Source: an uncultured Eubacteriales bacterium
Lineage (GTDB): Bacteria; Bacillota; Clostridia; Oscillospirales; Acutalibacteraceae
DNA length: 19,072 bases
NCBI GenBank assembly: GCA_948762645.1
Contig: CAQBRY010000008.1
Span: forward strand, 1 to 19,072
Reading direction: 5' to 3'
Position numbers and translations under genes: made by a program. Of the stretch, positions 13,979 through 19,072 are shown piece after piece (position 1 is the first letter of the stretch; the number at the start of each line of letters is the position of its first letter). Under the pieces are notes generated by a model. The model saw only the letters and a list, made by a program, of their open reading frames with translations, made no database searches and was not told where the DNA came from.

Positions 13979-14737
13979 TTGAAATATATTGCAAGTTGTA
14001 GTTTCGGCAAGGATAGTCTTGCTATGGTTTTAAAAATTTTAGAAGAGAAATTACCTTTAGATAAAGTGATTTTCTTTGATACGGGAATGGAATTTGATTC
14101 TATTTATCATAATAGAGATAAAATGAAGCGGTTGTTGGCAGAACATAAAATATTATTTTATGAATTATCTTCTAAGAATCATTTTTTGTTTGATATGTTT
14201 GTTCGTCCGATTAAATATAGAAATCCACAAAATAATTTATATCCTATTCATTATGGATATGAATGGTGTGGTGGAAGAGGTATCCGGTGGGGAACAAGTG
14301 GTAAATTATCAGCAATAATGAATCATTATAAAGAATATTATCCAAACAAAGAAATAACTGAATATATAGGTATAGCTGTAGACGAACCGGAACGAGTAAA
14401 AAAAATTAATAGAAATGGTGTTACTAAAACATATCCGCTTTTTGATTGGTCGATGACAGAAAATGATTGTCTTGAATATTGTTATAGTCATGGTTGGAAC
14501 TGAGATGAAAATGGAATTGAATTATATAGTGTTTTAGATCGTGTAAGTTGTTGGTGTTGTCAGAATAAAAACTTACGAGAATTAAAGAATATTTATATGT
14601 ATTTACCTGAGTATTGGCAAAGATTAAGAGGATTACAGAGTAGAATTGATTCTCCTATGAAAGGTGTTGGAAAGTCAGTTTTTCAATTAGAAGAAAGATT
14701 TAAAAGAGAAATAGAACAAGAAGGAGGTGAAAAGTAG
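13979..14737 (+). CDS. PP-loop (PAPS reductase-like) protein 1 with in-frame TGA, 252 aa
   Basis: PP-loop ATPase of the PAPS reductase/DndC-like superfamily. The ATP pyrophosphate-binding loop is SFGKDSLAM (residues 8-16), and FFDTGMEFDS follows at the expected distance. Conserved Cys/Trp blocks are YEWCGGRGIRWGT and, after the TGA, LDRVSCWCCQNKNL. The TGA at 14501-14503 falls at residue 175 in HGWN-[TGA]-DENG, where relatives have Trp. Beyond it the frame continues for 77 sensible codons to TAG, which overlaps the next gene's GTG by one base (TAGTG). Stopping at TGA would remove the CWCC motif. TTG start at 13979, 9 bases after AAAGGA inside a hairpin. Confidence 0.78.
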
Positions 14738-15093
14738 TGCTACATCTAAGTAAATTTTTTGAATTATGTGAGATTAGAACAGGAATTGATGTATTTGAAA
14801 TTTTTGATGATACTTTAAAGAAAAAATTGATGAATATTCATCCTCGAAATTTTATTAATTCAAAACTAGAATTTCCAGTTTATAAAATAGTAGTGGAATA
14901 CGAAACGAAAATGGGAAATGTAAAAGAATCTGAAAAATATATGATTTTAAATAATCAAAATGAACAAGAATATGATGATATGTGGATTGATATGTTTATT
15001 AGAGATTATAAATTAAAATATAAAGAATCTATTAATAATGTGCAAATATTAAATGTGGAATTTGTAGGAGATGCTGTACTACAAATTGGATAG
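14737..15093 (+). CDS. Small acidic protein, paralog of 13459-13782, 118 aa
   Basis: GTG start set by an excellent ribosome-binding site, AAGGAGGTGAAAAGTA, lying within the end of PP-loop gene 1; stop and start overlap by one base. The protein aligns along its length with the 107-residue protein at 13459: an FFELC helix, NIHPRNFINSKLEFPVYKI, KYMILNNQNEQEYDD, and INNVQILNVEFVGDAV at the end. Identity is modest, so the duplication is old. No domain is recognised. It is again followed by a structured leader and a PP-loop gene. Confidence 0.78.
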   Translation: MLHLSKFFELCEIRTGIDVFEIFDDTLKKKLMNIHPRNFINSKLEFPVYKIVVEYETKMGNVKESEKYMILNNQNEQEYDDMWIDMFIRDYKLKYKESINNVQILNVEFVGDAVLQIG

Positions 15094-15294
15094 ATTTTCA
15101 CCCAAGGTATTTATAACCTTTAAATAATAAAGGTTGTCACAAGATTATTTGATATGGCACGTTGATAATAAATAATCAAAAAAGGTATGTGGTAGTGACG
15201 TAAAAAGACACCCACGAAATATGAATAAGATTTATATGTAAAAGTATGGCTTTACCTCACGTAAACGTAGATTAAATTACGTGAGGAAAGTACA
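15094..15294 (+). promoter_or_regulatory. Structured leader of PP-loop gene 2 (201 nt)
   Basis: No gene is visible. Stem 1 is AACCTTT (15115-15121) with AAAGGTT (15129-15135). Stem 2 is GATTATTT (15143-15150) with AAATAATC (15170-15177). Stem 3 pairs GTGG and GTG (15190-15198) with CACCCAC further on, around TAGTGACGTAAAAAG. Stem 4 is CCTCACGTAA (15255-15264) with TTACGTGAGG (15277-15286), ten pairs, and its right arm holds the GAGG ribosome-binding site 8 bases before TTG 15295. First hairpin ending in GGTTGT, a TAGTGAC(A/G)TAA core and an occluded ribosome-binding site are shared with the leader at 13783. Confidence 0.55.
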
Positions 15295-16350
15295 TTGGGT
15301 GAAAAGACATTAGATGATTTGTTACAGAATTGTTCAAAAAATAAAGTTATTGGAAATAATTTAGTAAGAGCATGGTCAAAAATAAATAGTAAAAAATATA
15401 ATAAAATATTATGTTCAATATCTGGTGGATCAGATAGTGATATAATGCTTGATATTTGTACAAAATGTGATAAAGATAATAAAATTGATTATGTTTGGTT
15501 TGATACTGGGTTAGAATATCAGGCAACAAAAGAACATTTAAAATATCTGGAAGAAAAATATAATATTGAAATTAAACCATATAAAGCAATTAAACCTATT
15601 CCATTAACATGTAAAAAATATGGACAACCATTTTTATCAAAACGTGTAAGTGAGTATATTAGTAGATTACAAAAACACGAGTTTAAATGGGAAGATGAAC
15701 CATATGAAAATTTATTAAAGAAGTATTGTAAGTGGAACGAAGAAAAGAATACATATATTGGATGTAAGGCTGCATTAAAATGGTGGTGTAATGAATGGGG
15801 AAATAATAGCAGAATTAATATATCCTACAATAAGTGGTTAAAGGAATTTATGATTCAAAATCCGCCTGATTTTCAAATATCAAATATATGCTGCAAATAT
15901 GCCAAAAAAGATGTAAGTCATAAATTAATATCTGAATTTGGATATGAATTAAATATAGTTGGCGTTAGAAAAGCTGAAGGTGGCACCAGAGCAACAGCAT
16001 ACACAAGTTGTTTTGATGAAAATGGGAAAAATAAAAATGGTTCTTATGACAATTACAGACCGTTATTTTGGTATAAAAATTCAGATAAAGAAGATTATAA
16101 AAATCATTACAATATTAAATATAGTAAATGTTATACAAAATATGGTTTAGAAAGGACGGGATGCTGTTCATGCCCATTTGGAAAAGACTTCGAATACGAA
16201 TTAGAAATAACAAAAGAATACGAACCAAAATTGTTTATGGCTGTGAATAATATTTTTGGTGATAGTTATGAATATACAAGAAAATATAAAGAATTTTGTA
16301 AAATAATGAATAAAAAGAATAAGGAGATACGAAATATTGAGATTAACTAA
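15295..16350 (+). CDS. PP-loop (PAPS reductase/DndC-like) protein 2, 351 aa
   Basis: Intact PP-loop ATPase. SISGGSDSDIM places the SGGxDS pyrophosphate loop at residues 43-48, followed by DYVWFDTGLEYQATKEHL. A second set of conserved sites includes NICCKYAKKD, NIVGVRKAEGGTRA and, near the C-terminus, GLERTGCCSCPFGKDFEYEL, a cysteine cluster typical of larger phage and DndC-like members. Such enzymes activate a substrate by adenylation and often act in sulfur transfer or nucleic-acid modification; the substrate here is unknown. TTG start 8 bases after GAGG in the leader hairpin. The TAA overlaps the methyltransferase 3 start by 14 bases, indicating coupled translation. Confidence 0.88.
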   Translation: MGEKTLDDLLQNCSKNKVIGNNLVRAWSKINSKKYNKILCSISGGSDSDIMLDICTKCDKDNKIDYVWFDTGLEYQATKEHLKYLEEKYNIEIKPYKAIKPIPLTCKKYGQPFLSKRVSEYISRLQKHEFKWEDEPYENLLKKYCKWNEEKNTYIGCKAALKWWCNEWGNNSRINISYNKWLKEFMIQNPPDFQISNICCKYAKKDVSHKLISEFGYELNIVGVRKAEGGTRATAYTSCFDENGKNKNGSYDNYRPLFWYKNSDKEDYKNHYNIKYSKCYTKYGLERTGCCSCPFGKDFEYELEITKEYEPKLFMAVNNIFGDSYEYTRKYKEFCKIMNKKNKEIRNIEIN

Positions 16351-17368
16351 TACTTGGATTAATGGAGATTGTTTAAAAGAATTAAAAAAGATGGATAGCG
16401 AAAGTGTTGATTTATGCATAACTAGCCCGCCATATCATAATTTGAGGGTTTATAGTAATGATCCATGTGATTTATCAAATTGTGAAAGTTATGAAGAATA
16501 TTTCTATTTATTAGAATTAGTAATTAAAGAATGCGAAAGAGTATTAAAACCAGGAGGGAAATTTTGTATTCAATTTGAAGATTATAATTATACTATTGGC
16601 AGAGATAATAGAAGAGGTAAAGAATCATTAACTGGCGAAATTAATAGAATTTTTATGAATAATGGGTTTACATTATGGAGTGAAATTTGTTGGGAGAAAT
16701 ACACGCCTCAAAGAGCAATGATTTCAGACGGTTCATTATGGTATAGAAATTTAAAAGTTAGAGATGCTATTATTGCTGCAAATTTTGGATTTGTATATGT
16801 TTATAAAAAGAGTAAAACAGGTGAAATAGAGAAAACAACTGGTTCTGATGTTACATTAGAAGAGTGGGCTACATATGCTTCTGGTGTTTGGAAAATTCCT
16901 AATAGTTCAGTCGGTGGAGCAAAACATATGACTCCTTTTGCGTATGAATTATGTAGAAGATTAATAAAATTATACTCTGCACCTGGAGATACAGTTTTTG
17001 ATCCGTTTGCTGGCAGTGGAACGGTCAATAGAGCTGCTGTTGAAAATGGGAGAAATGCAATCGGAATTGAGTTAAATCAAGAATTTTATAAAACAGCAAA
17101 AGAAATTTTTGATAAATGGGATGATTCTGTGTATGAAAGTAATGATAGTTATGAAAATATGATTTCTCGATTTAAAAAACAGCTTACTATTGGAGAAATG
17201 AATAAAGAGAAAGCAAAAATTGAAAAAGAAGAAGAAACAAAATTACGTGATAAAAAGAAAGAATTAAGAGATGAGATTAAGCTTTTGGAAGCGCAATTAG
17301 CAGAATTAGGAATGAAGAAAACTGAAATAAAAAAAATAAAAGATTCTATAAAGCTAGGCGAAGAGTAA
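16337..17368 (+). CDS. Beta-class DNA methyltransferase 3 with C-terminal coiled coil, 343 aa
   Basis: Intact orphan methyltransferase. The N-terminal NTWINGDCLKELKKM and the catalytic CITSPPYHNLR (SPPY, residues 30-33) precede the SAM-binding VFDPFAGSGTVNRAA (about 220-234) and the acidic IGIELNQEFY, the beta-class order. SPPY is found in both N4-cytosine and N6-adenine enzymes. After the catalytic domain (to about residue 262), residues 275-343 are highly charged with heptad-like leucines (KKKELRDEIKLLEAQLAELG), a likely coiled coil for dimerisation or partner binding. TTG start after AAGGAGATACGAAATA, overlapping the PP-loop 2 gene. It ends with tandem TAA TAA. Confidence 0.92.
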   Translation: MRLTNTWINGDCLKELKKMDSESVDLCITSPPYHNLRVYSNDPCDLSNCESYEEYFYLLELVIKECERVLKPGGKFCIQFEDYNYTIGRDNRRGKESLTGEINRIFMNNGFTLWSEICWEKYTPQRAMISDGSLWYRNLKVRDAIIAANFGFVYVYKKSKTGEIEKTTGSDVTLEEWATYASGVWKIPNSSVGGAKHMTPFAYELCRRLIKLYSAPGDTVFDPFAGSGTVNRAAVENGRNAIGIELNQEFYKTAKEIFDKWDDSVYESNDSYENMISRFKKQLTIGEMNKEKAKIEKEEETKLRDKKKELRDEIKLLEAQLAELGMKKTEIKKIKDSIKLGEE

Positions 17369-17449
17369 TAAGAGAAATCTGGAAAGAGATAGCTATAAAC
17401 GTAAACGGATATTTATTACAAAAAATATGAAAGTAGGTGATGTTGTATC

Positions 17450-18925
17450 ATTGAATTAGAAGTACCAGTAGAAAAGATACCATACATAAGAACTATAGAA
17501 GGTAGACGTTTTAAAAATGGAAAATGGCAGTTCCCAGATGGGGCTGCCACAATATTAAAAAAATATGGATTTCTTGATTCTGATTTTCAAATTAAAAGAA
17601 AAGAAATAATTAATTATGATACTTCTTCTCATCTTAGAACATATCAAAAAGAAATCGTAAATAAAGCTTTAAATGAAAATGGATATGGAATATTTATGGA
17701 CACAGGTACTGGAAAAACTTTGACTTTTTTAGAGATTGCAAAACATCTTGGAAAAGCATTGGTATTATGTCCATTATCTGTTATTGAAACTGCTTGGATT
17801 GATGATTGTCATAAATTTTATCCAGAAATGAAAATTATAAATTGTTGGGGAAATAATAGAGAAGAAAGATTGAAATATTTAAACATAGAAGCAGATGTAT
17901 ATGTAATGAATTATGAAACTTTTAAAATTTTAAAAAATGAAATAAGAAAGAAAAATTTTAAATGTATGTGTGTAGATGAAAGTTCGGTAATGAAAAATAT
18001 GAAATCACAAATTACATCAGATATTCTTTCTATGATTGATGTAATTCCAAGAAAATATGTATTAAGTGGAACGCCAAACCCCAATTCTAATCTTGAATTA
18101 TTTCCACAAATAAAATTTGTGGCACCAGATTTATTCGGAAATTCATTTTATGGATGGCAAGCTACATATTTTCATCAAGATTTACAGAATCCTCATTATT
18201 GGTATCAGACACAAGATGATAAAGATAGATTATTTGCAAGACTTTCTGAGAAATCTATATTTTTAAAAAAAGAAGATTGTGTAGATCTTCCTTCTAAAAT
18301 TTTTGAAATAAAACAATTTGAACTGGGGAATGAACAAAAGAAATATTATAATAATATAGTTCAAGATATTAAAGATAATATTAATAATTGGTCTAAATTT
18401 GAATTTACTGCAAAGTTAATGAAATTAAGAGAAACTTTGAGCGGTTTTGTTATTAATAAAGATAATTCTATATCAGATTTTGAAACAAATAAAGATAAAT
18501 TGTTAGAATCTATATTTGAAGAAATTGGAGATAGAATAATAATTATTTGGTGTCAATTTCAACATGAAATTTATAAATTAGCAGAAAAATATAATGGAGT
18601 TGCTCTTACATCAAAAACCAAAAATAGAGATAATATTATTCGTCAATTTAAAGATGGTAAAATTAAACGATTATTTACACATCCAAAATTACTTGGGAAA
18701 GGTTTAACATTTATAAATTGTACTTACAATATTTATTATTCATTAAGTTTTAGTTATGAAGAATATCGTCAAAGTCAAGATAGAATACATAGAATAGGAC
18801 AAGAAAATAAATGCACATATATTATTCTTCAAGGTAAAAAAACTATAGATGAAAAAATTTATAATTGTTTAATTAGGAAAGGTAACGCAGTTGATGAATT
18901 ATATCTTGAAATGGGAATAAAATAG
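17450..18925 (+). CDS. SNF2-family (HepA/SMARCAL1-like) helicase, about 491 aa
   Basis: SF2 helicase/translocase. Motif I MDTGTGKT (residues 83-90), Ia CPLSVIETAW, II VDESSVMKN (DESS instead of DEAH, 176-179), III SGTPNPNS (206-213), V THPKLLGKGLTF, VI QSQDRIHRIGQ (441-451). The first 80 residues (IPYIRTIEGRRFKNGKWQFP, then HLRTYQKEIV) resemble the HepA/HARP-like entry of SMARCAL1-type proteins. That region lies upstream of the first ATG in frame (17696), which sits inside Walker A and cannot be the start. The true start lies near 17450: ATT in frame after AGGTG, or a TTG at 17451 that is one base out of frame. It probably remodels DNA for the adjacent modification genes (inference). Confidence 0.88.
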   Translation: MELEVPVEKIPYIRTIEGRRFKNGKWQFPDGAATILKKYGFLDSDFQIKRKEIINYDTSSHLRTYQKEIVNKALNENGYGIFMDTGTGKTLTFLEIAKHLGKALVLCPLSVIETAWIDDCHKFYPEMKIINCWGNNREERLKYLNIEADVYVMNYETFKILKNEIRKKNFKCMCVDESSVMKNMKSQITSDILSMIDVIPRKYVLSGTPNPNSNLELFPQIKFVAPDLFGNSFYGWQATYFHQDLQNPHYWYQTQDDKDRLFARLSEKSIFLKKEDCVDLPSKIFEIKQFELGNEQKKYYNNIVQDIKDNINNWSKFEFTAKLMKLRETLSGFVINKDNSISDFETNKDKLLESIFEEIGDRIIIIWCQFQHEIYKLAEKYNGVALTSKTKNRDNIIRQFKDGKIKRLFTHPKLLGKGLTFINCTYNIYYSLSFSYEEYRQSQDRIHRIGQENKCTYIILQGKKTIDEKIYNCLIRKGNAVDELYLEMGIK

Positions 18926-18993
18926 AATTAGTGAAATGCAGTATAAAGATATTTTTATAATTAATGTTAATTATTTGATTTATATAATATTGA

Positions 18994-19072
18994 ATGGTGG
19001 TGATTATAATTTTTATATGTAAAAATTGTCCATATTATAGTTTAGAAAAGCAGTATTGTGATAAAAGTGGAG
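18994..19072 (+). CDS. Small cysteine-pair protein, 5' part (runs off the window)
   Basis: A frame open to the right edge gives an N-terminus ending FICKNCPYYSLEKQYCDKSG, with a CxxC pair and a third Cys, the same style as the damaged gene at 2599-2763. ATG 18994 is in frame but lacks a ribosome-binding site; GGTGGTG (18996-19002) would better serve a start at ATT or ATA near 19003-19008. Partial, so length and function are unknown. Confidence 0.55.
   Translation, partial: MVVIIIFICKNCPYYSLEKQYCDKSG

Noticed and set aside
13783..15294. Group I intron, tRNA or known riboswitch in the two leaders
   Set aside because: No conserved intron core, cloverleaf or T-loop, or recognised aptamer consensus could be found by eye, and the leaders do not interrupt a gene.
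442..16419. Minus-strand open frames (for example 442-666, 4528-4710, 5192-5429, 7521-7832, 16201-16419)
   Set aside because: All lie opposite stronger + strand genes, lack ribosome-binding sites and have low-complexity Ile/Phe/Leu-rich products typical of reverse reading of AT-rich DNA.
17358..17459. Short frame ending MKVGDVVSLN before the helicase
   Set aside because: It has no ribosome-binding site before its ATG (17427), only ten codons follow, and it overlaps the helicase start region. The gap 17369-17449 holds nothing else that I can support.
18957..18974. ATAATTAA-TG-TTAATTAT palindrome after the helicase
   Set aside because: Made only of A/T pairs apart from the TG centre and followed by just two T before a G; expected by chance in such AT-rich DNA.
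1..19072. Full genetic-code change (TGA = Trp) for the whole element
   Set aside because: Most Trp codons are TGG, several genes end in TGA with ATGA or TTGA overlaps (3093, 4861, 10758), and TAA and TAG also interrupt frames. Partial or ambiguous decoding remains possible, so it is kept only as a hypothesis.

Overview
The window looks like an accessory region of a large, AT-rich (by eye about 25-30% G+C) phage, or of a phage-derived plasmid or prophage, from a Clostridia-type Firmicute. Every gene I can support is on the + strand. Genes are packed with short gaps or small overlaps. Ribosome-binding sites are GGAGG-like, TTG and GTG starts are common, and TAA is the usual stop. Many products are small and have no function I recognise. 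Phage-typical families are present: the FETNSSSTH-tagged proteins, PP-loop (PAPS reductase-like) proteins, orphan DNA methyltransferases and DUF262 proteins. There is no tRNA, rRNA, CRISPR array, capsid, terminase or polymerase gene, so the assignment to a phage is inference.

Layout. (1) Positions 1-5930: small unknown proteins, three separate DUF262 (ParB/Srx-fold) genes in very different states of preservation, and several small cysteine-pair proteins. (2) 5927-6217: the 3' remnant of an IS200/IS605-type tnpB with a right-end hairpin. (3) 6222-8607: an overlapping pair of nucleotidyltransferases, an RlaP-like protein and a full-length CCA-adding enzyme, in visibly less AT-rich DNA. (4) 8625-10480: two proteins sharing only an N-terminal FETNSSSTH tag, then a radical SAM enzyme. 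(5) 10590-11616: two short damaged or recoded genes and a von Willebrand A protein. (6) 11678-18925: a nucleic-acid-modification-like cluster of three beta-class DNA methyltransferases, two PP-loop proteins and an SNF2-type helicase. It includes an apparent duplication of the unit [small acidic protein - about 200-nt leader - PP-loop gene].

Two themes stand out. First, in both duplicated units the Shine-Dalgarno sequence of the PP-loop gene lies in the 3' arm of a perfect hairpin in the leader. That is an architecture expected of translational control, and I do not recognise it as any known riboswitch. Second, many otherwise good reading frames carry one lesion: in-frame TGA at three places (two of them at positions where the family has Trp), one TAG, one TAA, single-base +1 frameshifts (three in poly-A runs), and several genes whose natural N-terminus begins at ATA, ATT or TTA. 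Decay of a resident element, homopolymer sequencing error, transcriptional slippage and partial TGA-to-Trp recoding are competing explanations. Sequence alone does not settle which applies. The intact large genes (RlaP, CCA enzyme, radical SAM, VWA, second PP-loop protein, third methyltransferase) show that much of the region is still under selection.
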